Shown: positions 1 through 9,891 of the stretch, piece by piece
How positions within the stretch are numbered: the stretch's first letter is position 1
Layout of the letters: every line of letters starts with the position of its first letter
Assembly (NCBI GenBank): GCA_037951165.1
Contig: JBBDHG010000125.1
Location: forward strand, 913,501-977,500
DNA length: 64,000 bases
Reading direction: 5' to 3'
Source: Lophius americanus
Taxonomy: Eukaryota > Chordata > Actinopteri > Lophiiformes > Lophiidae
The notes under the pieces: model-generated
The model's database searches: none
What the model saw: the letters and a program-made list of their open reading frames with translations, nothing else
Told to the model about the DNA's origin: nothing
Made by a program: the position numbers and the translations under genes

Positions 1-272
1 AAAGACTAAAATAAACCTTCTTGCCCAAATAACCCACATTTAATTCTAGTCTAGGCAAATAGCAGGTCATCTATTTGTGATTATTGGGGCTCTTGTAGAA
101 TTTGCAAGATTTTCTATAGCTTGAACTCATATGATACTGACATAGATTCAGTGTCCTGCATCCTGTTTAGGAGGATCTGTTCAAGAAAGTCAAAAATCAA
201 ATCTGTTGAAGACATGATTAGGATTGTTATATTATTAGTGGTTAAAGCTGTGCGCTGAAAATGTTCCTACAG

Positions 273-394
273 GAAGCAGGTAATGGATGATGACAAGCGC
301 CGTCTGAGACTTTACCAGGAGCGTTACCTCGCCGATGGAGACCTGCACTCTGACGGCCCAGGACGAGCTCGCTGCTTCCGCTGGAAAAACATTA
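273..394 (+). CDS. clspn: clspn exon (DDDKRRLRLYQERYL block)
   Basis: Acceptor CTACAG precedes the exon and donor GTAAGT follows. The first base completes a codon begun upstream; the exon ends one base into a codon. It encodes KQVMDDDKRRLRLYQERYL and the FRWKNI block, the most conserved part of the claspin C-terminus. Confidence 0.93.
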
Positions 395-3300
395 GTAAGT
401 TTACAAGTCAAAGAAAACATGCCAACAATCACAAAACTTGTCCAGTATAGCTGATATTATTGAGTTTAGAATTTGTTTGAATTTTATATTGTAGCTGTTA
501 AAATAATTAATTACATCAGTAGTAGACTTCTGTTGGCAAAATAACAGCTGAATATACACTTAATTAAATGTTACATATGTTTGCCGCATTCACTTCAGTT
601 CAGTACAACTTTATTCAACAGCAGGAAATGAAGATTGACACACAAGATGCAAAACGCAAATCCCAAAAACAGAGACTATGATTACAAAATGGATAATTCT
701 TATACCTGACAAGATTCACAATCTATATCTGGATTCTGTCTCAGGTCCTGCTAGGATTGTACTAACATCCTTAAAAACAAGTTTAAAGTTTTGCTCATTC
801 TTCTTGCAGATGATGGTTTCGACGTGGACAGGACAGGAGGAGAGGGCGAGGAAGAGGACGAGGAAAATGATCACCTGGACCAATCTGAGGTCCAGAGGAG
901 AAAGGAGAGACTGGACAGGGAGAAGTGGCTCAGAGAACAGGTGGGTCATTTAGTGAGTCAGTCAAAGCTCATTTGTAGAATTGACTTTGTTGATTTCATA
1001 CATCATTTGCAGGCTTAGAAAAGTGTTGTTCTTTGTGACCGCCACCTATGTTTGGGTGTCTTCATTCCTTTTTCCGTGTCTCTTCTCTCAGTCTGAGCAG
1101 AACGCCAAGAAAGGGGATGATCTGGATGCAGATGATGAGAAGATTGGAGAGGAAGACAGTCAATTTATGAAGTTGGCCAAGAAACTGACTGCCAAGACTC
1201 TGCAGAGGAAAGGTCAGTTTGGTTCAAAGACTGACTGACTGACTTTAAAAAGTAACAGAGGTTTTGTTCTGTCCATTAATAATTATAAAAACTGTCCTAC
1301 AGTAAACATGTTGCTAAAAACATTGAAACACTATAACCAAATGTACTCATACAACTCTGTCCATTGTGTTTAAATACAGACTCTCTGAGATTTCAGATTC
1401 TTAAAATACAGAAAAGCCATCAAGTCTGAATTGTGCAGTGTCTTTGTGGGGGAAGGTTTTTTTTTTTCTAAGTTGTTTTTCAAGAAGGCAAATAGACTCA
1501 TTCCACCAAAACACGGTCAGGTGTCGCAGTAAATTTAACTAAAGTGGGCACAGAACAGAAAGTGCTGCCATAGCTGTTGCTGCTAAATGGGCATAGAACA
1601 GAGAGTGCTGCCAGTGATGTCGCTGCCAAATGGCAAGTCGATTCACAGAGTTCATTTCCTGTCAGTGGTTCCACTCTGTTCCTGCAGAAAGTCACGTGAC
1701 TAAAACATGTTGTATTCATGAGCTCCTGTTAGAAACTACTTCACATCCCCAGATCCAAGTAGGAATAATGTAAGTTACGATAATAGTAAAAAGAAATGTA
1801 ATCATTATAATCATGACTAAAACAATTAAAATAGTATCTGCAATCAAATAATAGCAATAACAAAATGATAATAGCAAAATTAGAAATCAGAGCTAAAAAA
1901 CAGAGACGAATAATTGCAATAACAAGAAGATGATGATGATGATGAATAGTAACATTAATAATAAAATCATTTCTTTTTTCAAATCTTTAATTTGTGTGGT
2001 TGCTTTTTACTGTTGTCTTTTATTGTCAATGTTCACTGTTCTATGTTCTTTGTGCTCCTACCTGCAATACTTTATTTGACTGCCCGTGCGCAGTTGTCGC
2101 ATTACTCTGTAAACGCTGTTTTTAGAAGCGTTATATAAATAAAGTTATTAATATTATTATTATTTTAACAGTAGTAACATTAGAAATGATTAAAATTAAA
2201 CAGAAAACAATGGGAATGATACGTTTATTATTTGTCTAAGAAAAATAACAATGAATTGATAATAGTAATGGTAGAAAGATAATAGAAATAAAAGTAATGA
2301 TATAGTGAATAGTAGTAGTAATAATAGCATTATAATAGAAAATAATTGTAATTTTGATACAAGATTATATTGATAAAGCACTCTTTTATGTAAAATATAG
2401 AGTGCTTTTCAAGGAAAATGAATACCTCATGCGGGTGAAATTAGACAGTAAATGGTTAATAGATGATCAAATAATGAAAAGGGGAGCAAAGAAACAGTGA
2501 AATGAATAAAGATAAAATTATTTTCAAGTGTTTTATCTGAGTGTTTAATTATGTGTATTTAGAATCCCAGCATTACAAACAGGATCTATGTAGGATTGTA
2601 AAGGAACCCAATCTGTTTGAACCTCTGTACCCTTGAAAACAAAGCTACTTTATGTCAGTGACCTGCTTCAAGAAACAAAATTACAAATGTAATAAACTCT
2701 GCTTTTCCCCAACTTCTTGACTGTCCCCATGTTCCACTAGAAATCTCTGTGGGACCACAAGCAGAGAGAAACACCGCATCAGCTCTCCACCCCTTCCACA
2801 AACCACTGCAGTCGTTACAGGTACGTCACTGACACGAAGGCAGACAGTCCATGGTTGAATATTGTTCACCGTACTCTTACTACTTCTCTTTTCATTTTGT
2901 ATCAATAAAATATTCTCAACCACTTATTTGGAATCATATTAATTTTATTTGACATTTGAGATCCAGCAGCTATCTCAACAAAAAGGCATTGACGCTCAGT
3001 ATTCTCATGAGTTGATTTCATTAGGAATCTATGTTTATGTTATAACATTTCTTGCAGCTGAATGTAGTAAATGAGAGGTTGCTCAACCTCGTTGAAGCTC
3101 CTCAACAGGCACCCAAATCTGAATATAATCTCTCTGTGAAAAAAAGGAACGAGCATGGCGCAGTATGAGAGGTGTGAGTGAACGCTGGCGATCGGCCCTT
3201 TAATATTTAATCATTCATAACTAATTCCCTCTGATCTCTCTGCCAGGTGAAGAGGGGTTCACTACTGAGTCAGCCTAAGTCTGTCCTCCAGAAGCTAGCT

Positions 3301-5340
3301 TCAATCTCGGATGGAAATCCTCTGGCACCCAGGAACAGCAGAGGATTCTTGTTTCAAACTCTGTCTCCTGAGAAGGACAAGTCGTCCTCCGATGCTCCCC
3401 AGCAAAAGGTGGGTGAAAGGTGTTTCAGTATACGACTCTGTCATCTTTGAATAGGTCTAGGAGTTCATTCTTGGTACAGAAGTTGAAATTTATTTTTATA
3501 TTGCAGGTACCAAGGGATATAAGAAGCATAAAATAAAATAAAATAGATAGATACTCAGGTCCAAAATTAGGAGGACTCCTGAGGTCTAAAATTTTTGAAT
3601 TGGCTCATTTTCCACAGCCTTCAATTTAGAAGGTTATTTTTTTGCGAAATTACCCAACCCCATCTGCAGTTTTTCATCCAAACCTGTCAGGGATGTAATG
3701 CCAGATAAATGGAAATGTAGAAAATTACCTATAAAAATATTGACTAAAAAAAGCCACTTTTAGTCCAATAAAACTAATTTTATATCCGCCACTACTTTTC
3801 AAATGCATGTTTTTTTTTTTTTTTTTTTTACATCTGTAAACTTTGAAAAGCTAGATTATTTATTACTATATTTAAGAAGAGTTTTGTGGTATGTGACATT
3901 TAAAATGACAATGACATGTTTCTGACAGCTTTTCACTTTTGCTACCTACATTACATAAATTTACATACATAAAAATCTGAACTAAATACGCTTACGTCAA
4001 CCAAACCAATCAACCAACCAAGATGGACGACGATGGTGGTAAATGAAAGGGCAAGAAGAATTATTCATAATCAAAATAAACGCAAAAACCGAAATGCGAA
4101 AATAGAAACAATATTTAAACTGATTTTAGACCTTGTAGATTACATTATATTGTTGGCTAGATACCTTATCAGCCCCCACCACCAAAACATAGAGCAATGT
4201 CCCTCACTTATTTAGGCCTGATAGTTTACTCAGTGATTCTTATTTGGCATCATTGCGTACTTCCCTGACATCTAGACTAATTTCAACCTCAATGAAGTGA
4301 CAATAACAGACGGAAGACATACATTGTTTACCTGTTAATAATATTAATGGAAACTGAAATGAAGTTCCTTATCCCTTTAATTATTATTTCAATATGATGT
4401 GAGGTTTAGACAAAAACAGCCAGAAATGCCTTCAAAGTAAAAAGTACTTATGTTCTTCAAGAATATATTTTCCTGAGACTAATGCTAGGTTCACACTACA
4501 GGTCTTAATGCTCAATTCAGATTTTTTTTTTTTGCTGAGATCCGATTTTTTTTGGGTGGTTGTTCATATAATGATTTGAATGCAACCGCCATCAGTCTCC
4601 AGTGTGAACAGTCTACGGCCCTGAAGTGACGGCCCTGAAGTGACTGAAGTGAATTGTGACGTCCGTCTCACTTCAGTTGTGTAAAAGTCGGATGAAATGC
4701 GACATGACTGTTCAGACTGAGGTTGCTTAGGAAAACATCAGATGTGTATCCCATTTACGACCAGATATGAAAGTGGCCTGGGTCTGATTTGAAAAAACGG
4801 ATTTTTGCAGTTCAGACTTTCATAAAAAAAATCAAATGTGGGTCACATGGGCAGAAAAGTCGGATTTGGGCCTCTTTTGCCAACAGTGTGAACGTAGCCT
4901 TGGTCATGAGTCTGATGGAATATTGATTCTGATTTCTTCTAGCAGTCTGCCACTAGATGGAGCCAAAGCCCACTCCACCTCTCTGCACTAACCACCTCAT
5001 TAGAATTAATAAAACATAAAGCACATTTATTCATGTACTCTCAACACTAACACTTAACTGGATCTTGTCATTTTATCGTTGATTGCATTATATATATATT
5101 TTTTTTGCTTTTTAAGTAAATCCAATCCATCATTTCCGGCGTGGAAGATGAGGTTAATTCCATTTTTTAGTCCATGTTCAACATTTTTTAACTTTGGGTT
5201 TGTTTGACCATCAGACGGTGAAGAAGAGGGGTCCGGTGGGAGCATTTAACCCAGCAGCAAAGAGGGTCTGCAGGGATGACAAACCTGCTGCACAGACGAA
5301 AGGCCCCCAGAAGAGCATCTTTAATTTCATTGGCCACTGA
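273..5340 (+). CDS. clspn: claspin, C-terminal part (six exons, 5' partial)
   Basis: Claspin is the nuclear adaptor that lets ATR phosphorylate CHK1 at stalled forks and travels with the replisome. Six exons (273-394, 810-940, 1092-1212, 2741-2820, 3247-3408, 5215-5340) join in one frame across matching phases and give 246 C-terminal residues plus a stop. Diagnostic blocks match vertebrate claspin: DDDKRRLRLYQERYLADGDL and GRARCFRWKNI in the first exon, an acidic run in the second, GEEDSQFMKLAKKLTAKTLQ in the third, and SLLSQPKSVLQKLAS with NPLAPRNSRGFLFQTLSP in the fifth. The protein ends KSIFNFIGH. No enzymatic domain is expected; claspin is a long, mostly disordered scaffold of roughly 1,300 residues in human, so about four fifths lies upstream of the window. 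Neighbouring C1orf216-like and psmb2 genes agree with human 1p synteny. Identification is very secure; exact exon edges rest on splice consensus and frame. Confidence 0.96.
810..940 (+). CDS. clspn: clspn exon (acidic segment)
   Basis: Acceptor TTGCAG, donor GTGGGT. Two leading bases finish the codon from the previous exon; it then encodes DGFDVDRTGGEGEEEDEEND and ends in a W-L-R-E-Q motif matching the claspin segment with R-E-Q-W-L-R. Ends on a codon boundary. Confidence 0.92.
1092..1212 (+). CDS. clspn: clspn exon (GEEDSQFMKLAKKLTAK block)
   Basis: Acceptor TCTCAG, donor GTCAGT. Forty codons plus one base. Contains the strongly conserved GEEDSQFMKLAKKLTAKTLQ segment of claspin. Confidence 0.93.
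1213..2740. repeat. clspn intron with LINE-like 3' tail and ATT-rich tract
   Basis: Intron sequence. Around 2030-2160 there is a segment ending GCGTTATATAAATAAAG followed by TTATT repeats, the form typical of fish L2/CR1-type LINE 3' ends. The rest (about 1770-2400) is AT-rich low-complexity DNA dominated by AATAA/TAGTAA trinucleotide-like runs. Nothing coding is seen. Confidence 0.4.
2741..2820 (+). CDS. clspn: clspn exon (short, weakly conserved)
   Basis: This 80-bp exon was placed by phase. The acceptor TTCCACTAG and donor CAG|GTACGT are the only pair that keeps the frame between the flanking exons: one base arrives, two complete the codon and 26 codons follow. The residues (ISVGPQAERNTASALHPF...) only loosely resemble the corresponding human segment, so the exon is less certain than the others. 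Confidence 0.72.
3247..3408 (+). CDS. clspn: clspn exon (SLLSQPKSVLQKLAS block)
   Basis: Acceptor CTGCCAG, donor GTGGGT; 54 whole codons. Encodes VKRGSLLSQPKSVLQKL and NPLAPRNSRGFLFQTLSPEK, closely matching the human claspin segment around LLNQPKAVLQKLAALSD. Confidence 0.94.
4483..4900. mobile_element. non-autonomous DNA element with terminal inverted repeats
   Basis: The left end TGCTAGGTTCACACT (4483-4497) and the reverse complement of the right end (AGGCTACGTTCACACT, 4885-4900) match at 13 of 15 positions. The interior has no coding capacity and contains long T and A runs. The form fits the short MITE-like elements common in fish introns; the superfamily cannot be assigned. It lies in the last claspin intron. 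Confidence 0.6.
4951..4970 (+). promoter_or_regulatory. CTCF-like motif in clspn intron
   Basis: GCCACTAGATGGAGCC matches the CTCF core (CCASYAGRKGGC) with one mismatch at the final C. It is a motif match only; occupancy is unknown. Confidence 0.3.
5215..5340 (+). CDS. clspn: clspn terminal coding exon
   Basis: Acceptor ACCATCAG; 41 codons then TGA at 5338-5340. It encodes TVKKRGPVGAFNPAAKRV and ends QKSIFNFIGH. The human protein has VKKRGP at the equivalent point and a similar aromatic C-terminus (SIFKYL). The last residues resemble a PCNA-binding motif (see findings). Confidence 0.93.
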   Translation, partial: TVKKRGPVGAFNPAAKRVCRDDKPAAQTKGPQKSIFNFIGH

Positions 5341-5779
5341 GGCGACGGACACTAATACATCAGCAGCATTAGGCTTTGACCAGAAATGCCAGAACTGACG
5401 AGTCATGCCAGTACGGCTTCAAACAAAGGAAGTGGAAACATCGTAGTTTTGTGGCGAGCTGGCTGGTGGAAGCTCTCCCCCTGCATCACTTCATAAAGCA
5501 CAAGTAGAGATGCGAGTGTGCTCGCCTGTTAACACTGACACAGACTGTCAAACCGAACTGGTCGTTGAAAGCTTTTCTTCGTCTCACACACGTTTGCTGA
5601 TCACCAGTTTACAGCACTTGTCTAAATCTCTACCATCAGCAGCCTTCGTCTGCCAATCCACTTCATTCGGACTGCGTGACAGAAGTTATTTTAATAATGT
5701 GTTATCATATAAATATTATTCTGGTTTTAAATGATTGGGATTTTTTCTATGTTGTGAAGTGTATTTGTTTGACATTGTA

Positions 5780-5785
5780 AATAAA
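5780..5785 (+). terminator. clspn: clspn polyadenylation signal
   Basis: AATAAA lies 440 bp after the claspin stop codon, with a GT/T-rich stretch just downstream. It is the first canonical signal in the 3' UTR, so the UTR probably ends near 5800-5815. Confidence 0.65.
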
Positions 5786-5851
5786 AGTGTATTTTAAGAG
5801 GTTGCCTGTCTGGTCAGACTGGAAGTGAGCCGTCAGTTGTTTGTGAGAGGC

Positions 5852-6334
5852 GGTGGTGGATAAAGTACTCAGAGTATTTACTTGTAACGATACTAATACA
5901 ACATGGTGAGAATACTCCAATACAAGTAAAAATCCCCCACTTGAAACTTTACTGAAGCAAAAGTATATACGTATATGTAGTATCCGCGAGATCATCAGAG
6001 AGTTTAGAGCATCGCTATCAGGTGAGAATCATAAAAAGACAACCTCTCATAAGAACTGTTATAGTATGTACTGTACATAATACAAAATGTTAATTTATAT
6101 TGAGAAGCTAGAAAATTTTCACATCCCATATCGACGAATTTCTAACAAAGATTTGAAGCATATAGATTGCAATCAGAAAAAGCAATAACGGCACCTGTAG
6201 AAAGTAGAATATTTCCCTCTGAAAAGTTGAATAGTATACTAAGTATAAAGTCCCAGAGAATGGATATACTAAAGTACCTCAGATTTGAATTTCAATACTG
6301 TATTTTAATGTACTTGGTTAGTATCCACCACTGG
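5852..6334. mobile_element. hAT-like non-autonomous element (GTGGTGGA... family)
   Basis: It begins GGTGGTGGATAAAGTACTC and ends with the inverted form GTATCCACCACTGG. The interior has the alternating 'AAGTACT...TTACTT' text and a GAGGGAAATATTCTAC-like segment (seen inverted) that are familiar from an abundant teleost repeat. It lies just after the claspin 3' UTR. Class assignment is from memory. Confidence 0.55.
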
Positions 6335-6389
6335 CAATAAGGGTAAGCAGGTAATCTGTTAGAAAAATAAAGTTGCATAAAATGGAAAT

Positions 6390-6467
6390 AATCTAGTAAA
6401 GTCTAAATACCTGAAATTTGCACTTAAGTAATTTTATCAATGTTCTTCGTTACTGCCCACCACTATA
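6390..6467. mobile_element. fragment of the same hAT-like family
   Basis: Only the right-hand end is recognisable: a GCACTTAAGTAATTTTATC segment followed by TTACTGCCCACCACT. It is decayed. Confidence 0.4.
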
Positions 6468-6952
6468 AAGTGAAATTATTTCATGAAAAAATGTTTCATA
6501 TTTAGAGGATGTATTTAGATTTACTCAACCTTTTAGTAAAGCGTGGTTTTAGAAGGCTTTAAGCCTTATATGACTTTTTTTTTTGTTTGTTAAATCCAGT
6601 TAGATAATTCTGTTCAGCAAGTCCTTGCATGCTTTTTAAAGTGGCCAAAAAAAACAACCCTACTCATCGTACAGGACCTTCTCAATAGTCATTGTTAATA
6701 CCCCCTTCACGGTGTCCCCAGGACCCATAACTGGCCCCTTACTCTGACAAAAATGCTGTCACTGGGTTCCATTTATAAACACGTCACATTTTCCCAATAA
6801 ATAGTAACTCAAAATGTGAAGAGACCAAACAGTTGAGCAGGGCATTAAAGGGTTAAAGACAGTGATGTTTTTAGTGAGTATTGTAAATAATATTTGTAGT
6901 TACGTGGCATTCATTGGCCAGAAAAGGTATGAAAATGTTAATCTGGAAAGTA

Positions 6953-7133
6953 ACTGTTTACAATTGTCAGACACATGAAGTGGAGTTGAAGGTAGAATAT
7001 TTCCTTCTGAGATATAGTGAGTAGAAGAATTCAAATGCAAAAAAGCGATAAAATGGAGCAAGGTACAAATAGGTCAAATTAGTATTGTTCTGTACTTGAG
7101 TAAATATTTGTAGTTTCTATCCCCCACTGGTGA
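6953..7133. mobile_element. second fragment of the hAT-like family
   Basis: It shares GTAGAATATTTCCTTCTGA and the terminal text TACTTGAGTAAATATTTGTAG...CCCCCACTGG with the copy at 5852-6334. The left terminus is lost. Confidence 0.45.
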
Positions 7134-8219
7134 GAGTAGGACCCAAAGGTTTAGTTAATATTTGTGACGGCTTACTTGCAAATGTTAGACTGCAATTGAT
7201 CTTTGCTTTACTTCTGTTTAGATAATTAGAAATGTTTGCATGGTAAAATGAGATGTGCTAGTATTTTGTTATTTATCATTGTAGAAACAATAATCTTTGA
7301 AAGATGTGTTTTGTCAATTGTGGTATTTCCCTTTCTTCGGTGGTTTTCTGTAAACATTTATTTTTGTAGGATAATGTTTTTGTAGAACAATACAGCCCAG
7401 TCTTCACTGTTTACTGCTCGTTGTTTCCAGGGATTTAGACATGCACTTAGAGTCCCCTGACGACTGTTGAGTTTTATGCATTTGTTGTTTATTTGTCTTG
7501 TGGAAATGACTTAAGAGATTTATAACCTGTTCTTACCAATGGGACAATTAACAGGCTTTTACTTATAGTTTTTGCTTTCTTTTTCATTTTTTCTGGGCAG
7601 CAATGATAGATTTTAACACAACCCTTCGGTTCATGATGCAGCCATAGGTGGTAATATGCGCATATAGTTTCCTCTAGTGGACATAAATTGGATTTTTTGT
7701 TACACATTTTGGGTACATTGGCCAGCCAACTGTGTAGAATTAAATGATCTTCGTGGTATTTCTATCGAATTTGATGCAGTATTTATTAAAGAGTTTCTGA
7801 TCAAATTGATTGTTTTGTTCCATGGTGTTATTATAAACTGATATTATAGCCTTTTTTTCCTTAAAAAAATAGGATACATTGTTTTGTTTTTTTCTCGTGA
7901 TGAATCGCAGATTACTCATACATAGTAACAGGTAGAATGATACCAATAATGAAAATAAATAACTTACTTGTCCATAGTCACCGATGTTATTTAAGTATAC
8001 CTGATAGTTGTGGAGCTATTTTATGTTTATTTTTGTGTAATTCATTCAAGACTTAACTTAAAATAATCAATTAGCAGAACAGGGCCATGGCTTTAAGGGC
8101 CTGTATTAACAAAACATAGGGCTCTTGTCAATTGGTATATGTTAGTTGAGAAAAGTGAGTTGTTTTTTTTTTGAAGATTTCATTCTTTGCCTGGTGAAAA
8201 ATAAAGGTTTTGACGGGGC

Positions 8220-8720
8220 AGGATACATTTCCACTGAATCCCCTTCCTCACCTGTCCTTTGTGGTACATCACAGACTCCTTCCATCTCTATCTCTCTGTG
8301 TTGTGAAGCATAATTGCAGTTTAGAGACTAATGATTTGCTAAGTGGCTAATAATAGGCCGACATTACATGGAGGGTCTCGTAACGAGGCCTTTCATGTCT
8401 CTCCATCTCATTAGCCAGGGTGATTAGGAGAAGGACCTAGGGTTAGGAATGGGCACAGGAGGCCCCATTAGACATCATTAGGGGCCAAAGCCATGAGGGT
8501 AAGAGACGAACCCTGTGGTGGGCTTCTTTTGCCAACAGGGAGCGGCTCTACCTGCAGGCATGCAGGCCGGGTCTGTGGTGCTTATATTACCTTTGTCTCG
8601 AAACATCACTGCATTTCTGTGAAATGTATGAGCCGAGAGGCTTTGGGCTAAAGAATAATATGATTTTTGGCGTCAGTCATTATCTTTGGGCCATTACCAT
8701 GTAATTAACTGAGAGAGACT
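8220..8720. promoter_or_regulatory. candidate conserved non-coding element
   Basis: Balanced base composition, no simple repeats and a dense set of homeodomain-type ATTA/TAAT cores (for example GCTAATAATAG, CTCATTAGCC, CATTAGACATCATTAG, CATGTAATTAAC), in contrast to the AT-rich decayed DNA around it. Conservation cannot be tested here; this is an impression of texture only. Confidence 0.25.
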
Positions 8721-9852
8721 CCAAATCTATCTGATCCGTTTGTATGGTCAAGAAATGAATTTTTTTATAGATTTTAAAACGAGTAATGTCTTTGCAAGTG
8801 GGAGAGTAATTAAACCAAATGCTGCTTCAATTTCTTTTTATCCGCACATCAACACCACACCCTATTTTCAAACTGAATCTCACAACTTTGTTTAACCCTG
8901 ATAGGGAATTATGAGGTCAACACCCCCCCTCCCTTATCTGGACTCCACGGGTCGAAAGAGGAGGAAGGTTACACGTTTTGGCATAGAGGGCTGGTTTCTA
9001 AATATCTAGAGGACACGGATCGGACTTTATTCAGATTATGAGGAGGAGAGAGGGCAGAGGGTGGAATAATTGAAGAGAGGCATGAGCTGTAGCACCCAAA
9101 GGGAGTGCATGTGCTCTTGGGTCGTGACGTGTTCACTGTATATGTGTCGACTCACATCGGCGCCAAAAATAAAAGTGATGAATTTATGTGCTAAAGCGAA
9201 CCAGTGTTGGATTAGCGGTTCAATTAAGCACGTCTTAGCAGGTTTGGCTGATTTAGAAGAGTGCTGGCTGGGTGCTGGAGGTCCAACAGGCTTCGCTTTA
9301 CAGACTCTGTGCATATCAACGCCACAGATCTGACAGTGTGACCCTTGGGTGCTGCATGACTGCCCTGGGCCACTGTCACAGCCGAGACTGGTGCTGAAGC
9401 AGATGTGGAGCTGAACTGAGGGAAGTGGGTCATGGTGCTGCAGGGTGTGTACAATCCTAATAAGGTCTTATTATGGACAAGGTATGCTCTGCGCCTATTT
9501 TAACTCAGTCCATGCCTGTGTATTTGTGTGAAAGTGTTAACATTAGTATAATCTATCGCCCCCCCAGGAGGCCTCCCACACGACCCCCAGTCCTCTGAGT
9601 TCAAGCACTCCTTCTGTCAGTGTCCCCCTCTGTAGTTGGCTTTTGTAACTTGGGTTTCTCTTTCTTTTTTTTTAGAGAGGGAGAGATGGAAGGAGAGATG
9701 ATTTTGCGTGTGACGATGCCTTGGGCAGATGGCTGTGTTTGATGTATTTTTTATGTACTTAGGCTACTAGTGAACGATGGGTAGGGAGAGGAGGGAGGAA
9801 GGACGCCTGGAGCCGATGCACTTGAATGGGGATGTTGTTGAAGGAGAAAAAG

Positions 9853-9854
<2 letters not shown>

Positions 9855-9888
<34 letters not shown>
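9855..9888. repeat. (GT)n microsatellite
   Basis: About 17 uninterrupted GT units; a (CA)n run of about 11 units lies at 10035-10056. The pair is in inverted orientation. Confidence 0.95.
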
Positions 9889-9891
<3 letters not shown>

